This document shows, piece after piece, positions 19,747-28,858 of a DNA stretch of 64,000 nt (position 1 is the stretch's first letter; each line of letters opens with the position of its first letter). Origin of the DNA: Acinetobacter sp. NIPH 2100. Its GTDB lineage: Bacteria; Pseudomonadota; Gammaproteobacteria; Pseudomonadales; Moraxellaceae. Location of the stretch: NCBI RefSeq assembly GCF_000369805.1, contig NZ_KB850224.1, positions 1,535,924 to 1,599,923 of the forward strand, given 5' to 3'. Made by a program: the position numbers and the translations under genes. The notes beneath the pieces are model-generated. The model saw only the letters and a program-made list of their open reading frames with translations, was not told the DNA's origin and did not search any database.

Positions 19747-19805
19747 GCACAGTGGGATGAGCTACAGGATTCGGATTCTTAAATATAAAAAATCTAAGCC
19801 TTGTT

Positions 19806-19837
19806 AAGACATTTCACTGTTAAAAGTGAAATGTCTT
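19806..19837. terminator. Bidirectional terminator
   Basis: Perfect 13-bp stem (AAGACATTTCACT / AGTGAAATGTCTT) with a six-base loop and T-rich flank, between the Sel1-repeat gene and the convergent hydrolase gene. Confidence 0.85.
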
Positions 19838-19850
19838 TTATAATATTCAA

Positions 19851-21353
19851 TTAGTTGTTAAGGTTTTTTGGGTCATTAATAAAGTTCCATATTAGTTTTC
19901 CATGCGCATAGCGATATATGTCGCTATGAGCACCGCCTCCAGATAAGTAAGAATTTTTATTAATCAGATCATCTGCATCAACGTAGGTGATTTTGGTCTC
20001 TCTATTAAGAACTGGTTGTAAGTCTCCTTCTGCTGAGGATTTGACACATTGTAAATTAGGCGTGTTAATTCGTTTTTTACTTTGTTCATTACAATATTTG
20101 AGAATACCTCGAGGGCTATAGGTGATTAAAGCTTTATTCTTTGCTCCAGCATAACTTCCCCAAATTGCACTGCTCACTGCCGTATCGTGTATAGTTGCAG
20201 TCATTAGAATTTTTTCTGCACCAGCACAACCATTAAAGTTAACACCATTAATTGCCCCATCATTGTCTAGGATTCTTTTTTCTGAAAAGGCGCCTTGTAA
20301 TGCCACTAAATATTGGACAGGTTTTTTCATGGTTTTCGCATTCTTACCTCCTAAGCGTAATATTTCACTGTTCTGCAGTTCACTCTCAGATTTTTGGTAT
20401 ATAGCTGGTCCGAAGCAGGTTGCTGTGGCAGCGGCACGCGCCCCAAAACTATGTCCAATCGCAACAACAGGTATGTTACGACTGTTAGCCGCTGGAATGG
20501 TTTTATTTAATAAAACGCCAAGCCAGGTTAGACCTAATTCATCGGCATCACCTCGCTTAGTCACAAAAGATGTCGCTTTACCGACCGTCGAATTTAAAAT
20601 TTGACTTTCAAATTGGCTAGGCCAAGTCACACCGATAACCAAAGGTTTGAATTTAGCGTTACTGACGCTTCCATCTACATTGGGAACACCTGATGCCTTA
20701 AAAATATTGTTGAGGATAGCGTTGAAATTCCTCATAGCTTCTTCTTGAGTGGTATTCCAGCCCATTGTGATCACAACAATATGCGTGTAGTCGTTCTGGG
20801 CAATTTTATCTTTAAGTGCAGTAGATAAAATGTCTAAAGCCTCCCAACTGGCTAAATACGATTGTTTAGGATCTTTGATGTTTTGCTGAGATGGCTTGCA
20901 GGCGTTGGTTTGGAGATGATCTGCGTTATTCTTATTGATATTTCGATAAACATCGTAAAGAGCGCAGTTTTTTTGCCCGTGTGTTTGACCAAAATTTTCG
21001 AGTATGTGAGAGATATATAGAATTTTATGGTCAATAATTTCGTCTGTTACGGTTTTCTGAGTGCCATAAAACTTTCTGCCAAAGTTAATGTTGGCAATAT
21101 GGATATCTTTTTTATCCTGTACGACGGCTTTTAATGGACTTTTTTCAACACCAATAATAAATCCATCTGTATTTAAAGCAATTTCATTTGGATAATAGAG
21201 GCTAGAGTGAAATAAGATCGATGATCGTTTGCTTCCTGTTTGTAATAGGGATTCCCCTTGGTGGAGTATAGTTGGTCTGGTAGTGCAACTTATCAGACCA
21301 ATCGCAGTACTGATAAGTAAAATGGCTTGAGTTGCTAACTTTGTTTTTTTCAT
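19851..21353 (-). CDS. Alpha/beta-hydrolase-like lipoprotein
   Basis: A 500-residue lipoprotein with the lipobox ISC (Cys near residue 23). It contains an alpha/beta-hydrolase nucleophile elbow GHSFGARAA near residue 302 and, before it, VVITMGWNTTQEEAMRNFN, which in serine hydrolases leads into the core sheet. Late Asp and His residues (for example GGGAHSDIYRYAHG) could complete a triad. Several cysteines may form disulfides. No family name can be given. It is not obviously similar to the 672-residue hydrolase lipoprotein at 10292 outside the elbow. AGGAGC precedes the ATG. Confidence 0.65.
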   Translation of the reverse strand: MKKTKLATQAILLISTAIGLISCTTRPTILHQGESLLQTGSKRSSILFHSSLYYPNEIALNTDGFIIGVEKSPLKAVVQDKKDIHIANINFGRKFYGTQKTVTDEIIDHKILYISHILENFGQTHGQKNCALYDVYRNINKNNADHLQTNACKPSQQNIKDPKQSYLASWEALDILSTALKDKIAQNDYTHIVVITMGWNTTQEEAMRNFNAILNNIFKASGVPNVDGSVSNAKFKPLVIGVTWPSQFESQILNSTVGKATSFVTKRGDADELGLTWLGVLLNKTIPAANSRNIPVVAIGHSFGARAAATATCFGPAIYQKSESELQNSEILRLGGKNAKTMKKPVQYLVALQGAFSEKRILDNDGAINGVNFNGCAGAEKILMTATIHDTAVSSAIWGSYAGAKNKALITYSPRGILKYCNEQSKKRINTPNLQCVKSSAEGDLQPVLNRETKITYVDADDLINKNSYLSGGGAHSDIYRYAHGKLIWNFINDPKNLNN

Positions 21354-21478
21354 GATAGCTCCTTTTTACATTTTTATTTTTAGTGCATATAATTTTTTAA
21401 TTATATTTTTGATATTAATAGAATATTTTTGATATATCCTGTATTTCGGATAAATGGTTTTATTTGATTTGGAAAATA

Positions 21479-21502
21479 AAGAGGAGGCTATTTGCCTCCT
21501 CT
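21479..21502 (-). terminator. Terminator after alaA
   Basis: AGAGGAGGC and GCCTCCTCT stem with a short loop, followed on the minus strand by TTTATTTT, about 15 bases after the alaA stop. Confidence 0.8.
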
Positions 21503-21515
21503 TCGCTGCTCGGTT

Positions 21516-22946
21516 TTAACGCATCTTCGCCAAGAAGCGACTTAAGCGATTGATCGCCTCACGCAGTTCATTTTCAGCAGGCAAGAACACCACACGGAAA
21601 TGGTCTGGCGTTGGCCAGTTAAAGCCAGTACCTTGTACCAACAGAACTTTTTCAGCTCTTAATAAATCTAGCATCAATTTTTCATCATCCTCAATTGGAT
21701 AGATCGCTGGATCAAGTTTAGGGAAGCAGTACATTGCACCATCTGGTTTGACACAACTTACGCCTGGGATTTCATTCAGCATTTCCCAAGCAATATTGCG
21801 TTGTTCATATAAGCGACCACCTGGACGAATCAAATCATTAATCGATTGATAACCACCTAACGCGGTTTGAATGGCATATTGCGCTTGATGGTTGGCACAT
21901 AAACGCATTGAAGCCAGCATATCCAAGCCTTCAATATAGTCAGCTGCACGCGCTTTGTCGCCTGTAATTGCCATCCAACCCGCACGATAACCAGCAATAC
22001 GGTATGCTTTTGATAAACCATTGAATGAAATACAAAGCTGATCGCCAGCCAATGCTGCAACAGCAACATGTTCAATGCCGTCATAAACAATTTTGTCGTA
22101 GATTTCATCAGCAAATAAAATCAGGTCATGCTTTTTCGCCAGAGCCACAATCTGCTCTAACACATGGCGTGGGTAGACTGAACCGGTTGGGTTGTTTGGA
22201 TTAATAATCACAATGCCGCGTGTATTGGGTGTGATTTTGCTTTCCATATCTACAATGTCTGGATACCAGTAGTTTTCAGAATCACATTTATAGTGAACGG
22301 CAGTACCACCCGACAGATTTACTGCTGCTGTCCATAATGGGTAGTCCGGCATAGGCACCAGCATTTCATTGCCATCATCAAGCAAGCCTTGCATCGCCAT
22401 CACGATTAGTTCTGAAACACCATTGCCGACATACACGTCATTAACGTGCATATCAAAAATGCCTTTCTGCTGGTAATACTGGCAAATAGCCTTACGTGCA
22501 GGAAAAATCCCTTTTGAATCAGTGTAGCCAATTGCATTGGGCAGGTTTAAAGCAACATCATTAATAATTTCTTGTGGTGCTTCGAAACCAAAGGGTGCAG
22601 GGTTGCCGATATTTAGCTTGATGATCTTGTGTCCTTGCTCCTCCATTTCATTGGCGGCGCGTAATACTGGTCCACGGATGTCGTAGCAAACATGCTCAAG
22701 CTTAGATGATTTTTTAATTTCTCGGCTTGATTGGGTAGACTCGGGAACAACAGTATTTTTTGACATAGCTGGATTCACTTTTGCATATCGGTATAAATAA
22801 CTTTTAAAGGTTTCAACGCTTACCAAATTTAGATCGTGTTGATCTCTCAGCAATTCAACAATTTTTTCATGAGTAAAACCCGATTGTTGATATTGTCTGA
22901 TGGTTGGTAATAAGTTTTGGAAAACCACACTTTTTTTCTGAGACAT
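21516..22946 (-). CDS. alaA: Alanine aminotransferase AlaA with extra N-terminal module
   Basis: Class I PLP aminotransferase that interconverts pyruvate plus glutamate with alanine plus 2-oxoglutarate. From residue ~78 the sequence follows E. coli AlaA closely (KSSKLEHVCYDIRGPVL, LNIGNPAPFGF); PLP-binding features are NPNNPTG near residue 250, DEIYDKI near 280 and the Schiff-base Lys313 in NGLSKAYR. The protein has 476 residues against about 405 for E. coli because of a ~75-residue N-terminal extension. Residues 8-55 of the extension look like a small helix-turn-helix unit (see findings). Monocistronic, with its own terminator. Confidence 0.9.
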   Translation of the reverse strand: MSQKKSVVFQNLLPTIRQYQQSGFTHEKIVELLRDQHDLNLVSVETFKSYLYRYAKVNPAMSKNTVVPESTQSSREIKKSSKLEHVCYDIRGPVLRAANEMEEQGHKIIKLNIGNPAPFGFEAPQEIINDVALNLPNAIGYTDSKGIFPARKAICQYYQQKGIFDMHVNDVYVGNGVSELIVMAMQGLLDDGNEMLVPMPDYPLWTAAVNLSGGTAVHYKCDSENYWYPDIVDMESKITPNTRGIVIINPNNPTGSVYPRHVLEQIVALAKKHDLILFADEIYDKIVYDGIEHVAVAALAGDQLCISFNGLSKAYRIAGYRAGWMAITGDKARAADYIEGLDMLASMRLCANHQAQYAIQTALGGYQSINDLIRPGGRLYEQRNIAWEMLNEIPGVSCVKPDGAMYCFPKLDPAIYPIEDDEKLMLDLLRAEKVLLVQGTGFNWPTPDHFRVVFLPAENELREAINRLSRFLAKMR

Positions 22947-23187
22947 TTTTTGTCCTATACAACCGTGCGGAATTAGAATAACACCATATTTGCTTACGCA
23001 AAAGACAATATTGTTAAAAATTGCTTACCAAGTGAATTTAATTTGCTTTCTTTTTGCTATTTTTAAGTTAAGTGCTTAAATTTCACTAAATTGTACGATC
23101 TGAGACTAGAGTTTTTTTTTCGAATGGCGTAAATATAAAATCTGATCATCATGATATTTTTAATAACAGAATATAAAGGTGCAGGTT

Positions 23188-23607
23188 ATGGGAAAAGTGA
23201 ATAAAACGGACCGAGAATGGCAAAGAGAATTATCACCTGAAGAATATCGCATAACTCGTCAGAAAGGCACAGAACCCGCATTTACAGGACAATATTGGAA
23301 TAATAAACAACATGGTACTTATGTATGTCGTTGTTGTGGTGCGGAATTATTCTCTTCTGAAACGAAATACGATAGTGGTTGTGGTTGGCCAAGCTTTTTT
23401 AGACCGATTGATGGTGTTGCCATAGAAGAACATGAAGATTTGTCACATGGTATGGTCAGAACAGAAATTGTCTGCCATGATTGCGATGCACATTTGGGCC
23501 ATGTGTTTGAGGATGGCCCACAGCCGACAGGACTGCGTTATTGCGTGAATTCGGCATCATTACAACTTAAAACAGAAGAAAAGAATGACGAGGAAACTTA
23601 TCCATGA
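23188..23607 (+). CDS. msrB: Peptide-methionine (R)-S-oxide reductase MsrB
   Basis: Repairs the R form of methionine sulfoxide in oxidised proteins. The ATG at 23188 is chosen over an upstream GTG because AAGGTG lies at the right distance; the protein has 139 residues. Two CxxC pairs that bind structural zinc are visible (CRCC near residue 46 and CHDC near 95), with the fold motif GCGWPSFF and the catalytic RYCVNSASL near residue 115. The stop overlaps the start of the glutathione peroxidase gene by four bases (ATGA), so translation is coupled. Confidence 0.95.
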   Translation: MGKVNKTDREWQRELSPEEYRITRQKGTEPAFTGQYWNNKQHGTYVCRCCGAELFSSETKYDSGCGWPSFFRPIDGVAIEEHEDLSHGMVRTEIVCHDCDAHLGHVFEDGPQPTGLRYCVNSASLQLKTEEKNDEETYP

Positions 23608-24089
23608 GTAACATTTATCAGTTTGAAGCTGACTTGTTAGAGGGAGAAACAAAAGCGCTCGCTGATTATAAAGGCAAGGTCATGCTGATTGTAAATACTG
23701 CAAGTAAGTGTGGCTTTACACCACAGTTTGCAGGACTTGAGAAACTTTATGAAAAATATAATGCTCAAGGATTAGAAGTTTTAGGTTTTCCGTGCAATCA
23801 GTTTGGAGGACAAGATCCAGGCACAAATAAAGAGATAGGTACTTTTTGCCAACGTAATTATGGGGTCAGTTTTCCTATGTTTGCCAAGGTTGATGTGAAA
23901 GGCCCAGAGGCACATGTGATTTTCCGTTATTTAACCCGCGAAGCAAAAGGGCTTTTAGGCAGTCGTAATATCAAATGGAATTTTACTAAATTTCTAGTTG
24001 GGCGTAATGGTGAAGTGCTAGAGCGTTATGCACCAACAACCAAGCCAGAAGCGTTAGAAGCTGATATCGAAAAAGCTTTGGCAAAATAA
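23604..24089 (+). CDS. Glutathione peroxidase (thioredoxin/glutathione-dependent type)
   Basis: A 161-residue thiol peroxidase of the GPx/BtuE family that reduces peroxides. Active-site residues are seen in [12 protein letters not shown] (peroxidatic Cys, not selenocysteine), [12 protein letters not shown] (resolving-type Cys plus Gln) and KWNFTKFLV (Trp and Asn of the tetrad). No signal peptide, so it is cytosolic. It forms a two-gene oxidative-repair operon with msrB through the ATGA overlap. The electron donor (thioredoxin or glutathione) cannot be decided from the sequence. Confidence 0.93.
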   Translation: MSNIYQFEADLLEGETKALADYKGKVMLIVNTASKCGFTPQFAGLEKLYEKYNAQGLEVLGFPCNQFGGQDPGTNKEIGTFCQRNYGVSFPMFAKVDVKGPEAHVIFRYLTREAKGLLGSRNIKWNFTKFLVGRNGEVLERYAPTTKPEALEADIEKALAK

Positions 24090-24125
24090 AAAGTGATCAG
24101 CCTAGTGGTTGGAGTTTAAATTATT

Positions 24126-24965
24126 TTGGACTCAACAGTTGAATTTTGGAGTCATCCAGACATGCCTTATGTCGAAACACGTAGGGCATGTCAAAGTCGC
24201 ATTTGTTATAAATCCCACAGCCATCCTACTTTTTCAATCGGCGCCGTTGATATAGGGCAGAGCCGCTTTTCAAGTGCTTTTGCACACGAGCAAGTCATTC
24301 AAGCAGGGAGTTTAGTGGTTATTCCTGCGCATGTAGAGCACGCTTGTAATCCTTTACCTGATCAGGCTTGGAGCTACCAAATGATGCATCTTGATGCAAC
24401 ATGGTTAGCTGGATTGATCGAGGAGCTACAGCAAAATATTCAGCTAAAAGTAGAGATAGATACGCTATATTTTCCGAATCTAAAACCAAATATCATCAAT
24501 AATTCAAATCTTTATCATGCATTCAGCGCTTTAAATTCTATTTTGTTTGATTCTCACATGTCGTTGATACAGAAAGAGCACTGTTTAATTCAGGTCCTAA
24601 CCGATATTTTGTTGCCAAATTTTAACTGGGAAAAAATACAGTCATCTCATTATTTTCAGCAGTATTTATCTGATTTATTGGAATGCCTTGAAGACAATAT
24701 TGAGAATCTGTCTTTGCAAGAGCTTTCTGAAAAATTGAACATCAGTCGTTATGCTTTGATACGATTATTTAAACATTACTTTGGATTAACACCCCATGCT
24801 TATCAATTGAATTATAAAGTGAATCAAGCTCGGCAACGGTTAAGGGCAGGCTGCGATTTAGCTCAGCTTGCCTGCGAGTTGGAATTTGCGGATCAGAGTC
24901 ATTTTCATCGTGTATTTAAACAACATACTGGCATCACGCCGAAGCAATATTATAAAAAGTCTTAG
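24126..24965 (+). CDS. AraC-family transcriptional regulator
   Basis: A 279-residue regulator with an N-terminal cupin ligand-binding domain (about residues 15-110, with SHSHPTFSIGAV and VVIPAHVEHACNP) and a C-terminal double helix-turn-helix of the AraC/XylS type (about residues 180-278, ending QSHFHRVFKQHTGITPKQY). The start is a TTG at 24126 with GGAG eleven bases upstream; the ATG at 24162 would cut into the cupin domain. A LysE-type exporter gene follows by 72 bases, and regulators of this kind often control the adjacent exporter. Confidence 0.85.
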   Translation: MDSTVEFWSHPDMPYVETRRACQSRICYKSHSHPTFSIGAVDIGQSRFSSAFAHEQVIQAGSLVVIPAHVEHACNPLPDQAWSYQMMHLDATWLAGLIEELQQNIQLKVEIDTLYFPNLKPNIINNSNLYHAFSALNSILFDSHMSLIQKEHCLIQVLTDILLPNFNWEKIQSSHYFQQYLSDLLECLEDNIENLSLQELSEKLNISRYALIRLFKHYFGLTPHAYQLNYKVNQARQRLRAGCDLAQLACELEFADQSHFHRVFKQHTGITPKQYYKKS

Positions 24966-25037
24966 CCTACGCAATTTTATACAAGAATAATTTGTCCTGC
25001 TTTTCTAAGCTCGCTCCCATCTATCGGGAGAGAATCT

Positions 25038-25661
25038 ATGGAGCTTTTTCTAACCATCGCCATCACTCATTTTATTGCGTTGCTTACACCAGGTGCAGAT
25101 TTCTTTTTGATTCTAAAAACGCTGATACAAAGTAAGCAACGAGCAGCGCAATATACGTGTTTTGGTATCGCACTGGGTAATGCAATTATTTTGATTGGAA
25201 TATATGTCAGCTTGTTTTTGATGGGTCAGATCAATACCAAGTTGTTGATCTATATGAAATGGTTGGGCGTGGCTTATTTCGCATATCTGGCTTTTCAATG
25301 CTTTGTTGCTGCACGGTTAGCCCGTCGTTCGATTGATATCATTCCTGAAGAACTTGAAATACAAGTAAATAATACTAATCTCAAGCAGTTATTGCTTGGC
25401 TTACTTTCTAGCTTACTTAATCCTAAGAATTTGATGTTCTATATGGTATTGGTGATCTTGATCTATCCGCAATATGGCTTTATTGAAAATGCTCTGGTCT
25501 GCTTTTGGATGGTGGGGGTGGTACTGATTTGGAATCTAGCTCTTGTAAAACTACTTGGCTCTACGATTGATTTAGTCTGGATAAACCGAAAGCTGCATTA
25601 TTTATATTATTTGGCGGGTGCAAGTTTTATCTTTTTTATGTTGGTTTTAGTGCTGTCTTAA
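25038..25661 (+). CDS. LysE/RhtB-family amino acid exporter
   Basis: A 207-residue inner-membrane protein with about six hydrophobic segments. It has the LysE signature near the N-terminus, HFIALLTPGADFFLILKT, and the internal LLSSLLNPKNLMFYMV motif of the family. Such proteins export amino acids such as threonine, homoserine or lysine using the proton gradient. The substrate is unknown. It follows an AraC-type regulator that may sense the exported compound. GGGAGAG precedes the start. Confidence 0.88.
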   Translation: MELFLTIAITHFIALLTPGADFFLILKTLIQSKQRAAQYTCFGIALGNAIILIGIYVSLFLMGQINTKLLIYMKWLGVAYFAYLAFQCFVAARLARRSIDIIPEELEIQVNNTNLKQLLLGLLSSLLNPKNLMFYMVLVILIYPQYGFIENALVCFWMVGVVLIWNLALVKLLGSTIDLVWINRKLHYLYYLAGASFIFFMLVLVLS

Positions 25662-25664
25662 TGA

Positions 25665-25696
25665 GAAAAAAGACGGTCATTTGACCGTCTTTTTTT
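25665..25696. terminator. Bidirectional terminator between exporter and RND permease genes
   Basis: AGACGGTCA / TGACCGTCT stem with A and T runs on both sides, between two convergent genes. Confidence 0.9.
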
Positions 25697-25704
25697 ATTC
25701 AACA

Positions 25705-28700
25705 CTATTGAGTGGGTTCAGTAGGTTGAACTGGGGTTTTCCTAAAGCTGTGTATCTTGCGATTAATATCATCAATAAAGGTATACACCACTGGAATCAC
25801 CAGCAATGACAAGAAGGTACTGGTAATCAAACCACCAATCACCGAGATTGCCATTGGCGCACGGAAACTCGGATCTGTACCAATCCCGAGTGCAATCGGC
25901 AACATCCCAGCGCCCATCGCGAGTGTGGTCATGATGATTGGACGTGCTCGTTTGTGGCAGGCATCGAGCAGGGCATTGAATCGCGAATAATGCTTTTCGT
26001 TCCTTGCGATAATCGCATAATCGACCAGTAGAATCGAGTTCTTGCTGGCAATCCCCATGAGCATAATCAGACCAATTAAGCTTGGCATCGAGAAGCTACT
26101 TTTAGCTAAAAGCAGCATCACAAATGCACCGCCCAGAGATAAAGGCAAGGCCACAAGAATGGTGATTGGCTGTAGGAAGTCTTTGAATAACAGTACTAAC
26201 ACCACATAGATACACAATACTCCCGTTAACATTGCCAAACCAAAGCTTGAGAAGAGTTCCTGCATGACTTCGGCATCACCAATATTGGTACGCTTCACCG
26301 TAGGTGGTAAATTCTTCATGGTTGGTAGTTGGTCAACTTTGGCAGCTACATCCCCCAAAGGTTGGTTGTTCAATTCGATATTGAAATTAATGTTGCGGAG
26401 ACGGTTGAAGCGGTCAATTTGTGATGGCCCACTTTCGATATTGACATCCGCAATGGTGCCTAGCATCACAGGGCCACGGCTGCCTTTCACCATCAAACGT
26501 TTCATCAATTCCTGATCTTGACGTGCAGCTAGGGGCAGTTTAATCACCACAGGGACTTGACGTTGAGATAAGTTTAATTTCGCAAGATTTTGATCGAAAT
26601 CACCCGCGGTTGCGATTCGTAAAGTCTCAGCAATGTCATAGGTGGTCACGCCTAAATCTGCGGCTTTGGCAAAGTCAGGACGAATCACTAACTCTGGACG
26701 AATCAAGGCTGCACTCGAGGTAATACTGCCAATATTTGGAATCGTGCGTAATTCACGTTCAAGGTTACGCGCAGTTGCCATCAATGCTTCAGGATCATCA
26801 CCAGATAAAGCCAATTGATATTGACTGTTATTCCCAGCCAAGCCGACTTGAATACGAGCACCTGGAAGTGGAGCAAGACGCTGGCGCAATTGATCTTCAA
26901 TGTCTTGTAAGCTGGCACTACGATCAGAACGTTCAGTGGTTTGAATCGTCAGTGTTGCTTTACGTGGTTCGCTCGAAGCGCCACCTGCAAAAGGATCTGT
27001 TCCCGCAGCACCGCCACCAATCGTGGTATAGATACTTTTAATTTCAGGATGATCTTTAATCAGTGAGCGGGCATATTCGGCTGTTTTAAGCGTATCTGCA
27101 AACTGGGAACCTGGTGTTAGCTCTAATCGGACTTGTGTCTGTCCTGTATCTGGTGGGGGTACAAAGCCTGTGGGTAACAATGGAATCAGCATGACTGAAC
27201 CGACAAAGAAGGCAATTGCACCCGCTAGAGTGATCCAGCGATGGTTCAGACACCATGTGACCAAACGCATATAGCCACGCATGACTTTGCCATCTTTAGC
27301 ACGGTCTTTGGCTAGACTGCTTGTGCCTTGATCAGTGGCAGTTTGTACTGTTGTTGATTCATCCTGTTGTTCAACTTTACCGACCCATGGTTTCAGAATA
27401 TAGGCAGACATCATTGGGGTAAGCAAACGCGCAACAAGCAGAGAGGCAAAGATTGCGAGAGCTGCCGTCCAACCAAATTGCACGAAGAATTTACCAGCAA
27501 TACCGCTCATAAAGGCGGTTGGCAGGAATACGGCAATCAGTGTGAAGGTTGTGGCAATCACGGCCAGACCAATTTCATCGGCTGCTTCCATGGCCGCTTC
27601 ATACGGCGTTTTACCCATGCGTAAATGCCGTATGATATTTTCAATCTCAACAATCGCATCATCAACCAAAATCCCGACCACCAGTGACATCGCTAAAAGC
27701 GTGACGGTATTGAGAGTAAAGCCAAAGAAATACATCCCAATCAAAGCTGGCAAAATTGATAATGGTAGGGCGGTTGCAGCAATGATGGTGGCACGCCAAT
27801 CACGTAAGAACAGCCAAACCACCAAGATGGCTAATATCGCACCTTCATACAGCAGTGACATTGAGCCTTCGTAGTTATCCTGAACAGGTTTTACAAAGTT
27901 AAACGCTTCATTGATTTTGAGATCAGGATGAGCGGCTTTGAGTTTATCTAATGCGACGACCACACCTTTTTCAACATCAACCTCACTGGCACCCTTACTT
28001 CGCGTTATTTCGAAGCCAATCACAGGTTGGCCATTTAATAAGGCAGCAGAGCGTCTCTCCGCAATACCATCGCGAACAGTAGCAACCTGATCCAGACGAA
28101 TATGTCGGCCATCACTGAGCGCAATATCCATTGCGCCAATTTCATCCGCTGTTTTTACGGTCGCAATGGTACGAATGGATTGTTCACTTCCACCGATTTT
28201 GGTTTGACCACCTGAAGCGTCTTGCTGAATTAAACGTAATTGTCGGGTAATGTCGGTTGCAGTTGCATTCAGAGCCAAGAGTTTTTCGGGATCGAGTTCA
28301 ACCTCAACCTGACGAGTTACGCCACCGACACGAGCCACAGCACCAACACCTTTGACCTGTAACATGGCGCGGGCAATATCATAGTCAACAAACCATGACA
28401 GGGCTTCTTCATCCATCTTTGGTGATTGGATGGTATAGGTCAGAATTGGAGAGCCTGAAAGGTTAATCTTGCTGACAATCGGATCTCGTAGATCAGCAGG
28501 TAAATCCGAACGGACTTGTGACACGGCATTGCGTACATCATCAACCGCTTCTTGCAGAGGTTTTTCGAGTTGAAACTCCGCTGTAACCGTGACAACACCA
28601 TCTTGAATGTTGGTGTACTGATTTCTCAAACCTTGCAAGGTGGCAATCGAGTTTTCAATCTTACGTGCGACTTCGGTTTCAAGCTGAGGTGGTGCAGCCC

Positions 28701-28857
28701 CGGGTAATGCCGCTGTGACCGTCACCATCGGCAGTTCGATGTCTGGGAACTGCTGAATTTTCATCCATTTAAAGCATAACAATCCTGCCAAACCCAGCAT
28801 AATAAACAACAGAATGCCGGGAATTGGGTTTCGGATCGACCAAGCAGAGAAATTCAT
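25705..28857 (-). CDS. RND efflux transporter permease (HAE1 type)
   Basis: A 1050-residue inner-membrane proton antiporter of the AcrB/MexB/MdtB superfamily that pumps drugs or other hydrophobic compounds. Twelve membrane segments in the usual two halves are implied by hydrophobic blocks at the N-terminus, residues ~340-480, ~535-560 and ~870-1020. The proton-relay pair is visible in VVGILVDDAIVEIEN (Asp-Asp in TM4), and two large periplasmic loops follow TM1 and TM7. It follows the adaptor gene by one base. No outer-membrane channel gene is present, so a channel from another locus must be used. The sequence is closer to the MexK/MdtBC-like branch than to AdeB, on impression only. Confidence 0.92.
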   Translation of the reverse strand: MNFSAWSIRNPIPGILLFIMLGLAGLLCFKWMKIQQFPDIELPMVTVTAALPGAAPPQLETEVARKIENSIATLQGLRNQYTNIQDGVVTVTAEFQLEKPLQEAVDDVRNAVSQVRSDLPADLRDPIVSKINLSGSPILTYTIQSPKMDEEALSWFVDYDIARAMLQVKGVGAVARVGGVTRQVEVELDPEKLLALNATATDITRQLRLIQQDASGGQTKIGGSEQSIRTIATVKTADEIGAMDIALSDGRHIRLDQVATVRDGIAERRSAALLNGQPVIGFEITRSKGASEVDVEKGVVVALDKLKAAHPDLKINEAFNFVKPVQDNYEGSMSLLYEGAILAILVVWLFLRDWRATIIAATALPLSILPALIGMYFFGFTLNTVTLLAMSLVVGILVDDAIVEIENIIRHLRMGKTPYEAAMEAADEIGLAVIATTFTLIAVFLPTAFMSGIAGKFFVQFGWTAALAIFASLLVARLLTPMMSAYILKPWVGKVEQQDESTTVQTATDQGTSSLAKDRAKDGKVMRGYMRLVTWCLNHRWITLAGAIAFFVGSVMLIPLLPTGFVPPPDTGQTQVRLELTPGSQFADTLKTAEYARSLIKDHPEIKSIYTTIGGGAAGTDPFAGGASSEPRKATLTIQTTERSDRSASLQDIEDQLRQRLAPLPGARIQVGLAGNNSQYQLALSGDDPEALMATARNLERELRTIPNIGSITSSAALIRPELVIRPDFAKAADLGVTTYDIAETLRIATAGDFDQNLAKLNLSQRQVPVVIKLPLAARQDQELMKRLMVKGSRGPVMLGTIADVNIESGPSQIDRFNRLRNINFNIELNNQPLGDVAAKVDQLPTMKNLPPTVKRTNIGDAEVMQELFSSFGLAMLTGVLCIYVVLVLLFKDFLQPITILVALPLSLGGAFVMLLLAKSSFSMPSLIGLIMLMGIASKNSILLVDYAIIARNEKHYSRFNALLDACHKRARPIIMTTLAMGAGMLPIALGIGTDPSFRAPMAISVIGGLITSTFLSLLVIPVVYTFIDDINRKIHSFRKTPVQPTEPTQ

Positions 28858-28858
28858 A

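Noticed and set aside
25705..28857. Named efflux pump such as AdeB or AdeJ
   Set aside because: No outer-membrane channel or AdeRS-type regulator is adjacent, and the branch cannot be fixed by eye, so only the family is given.
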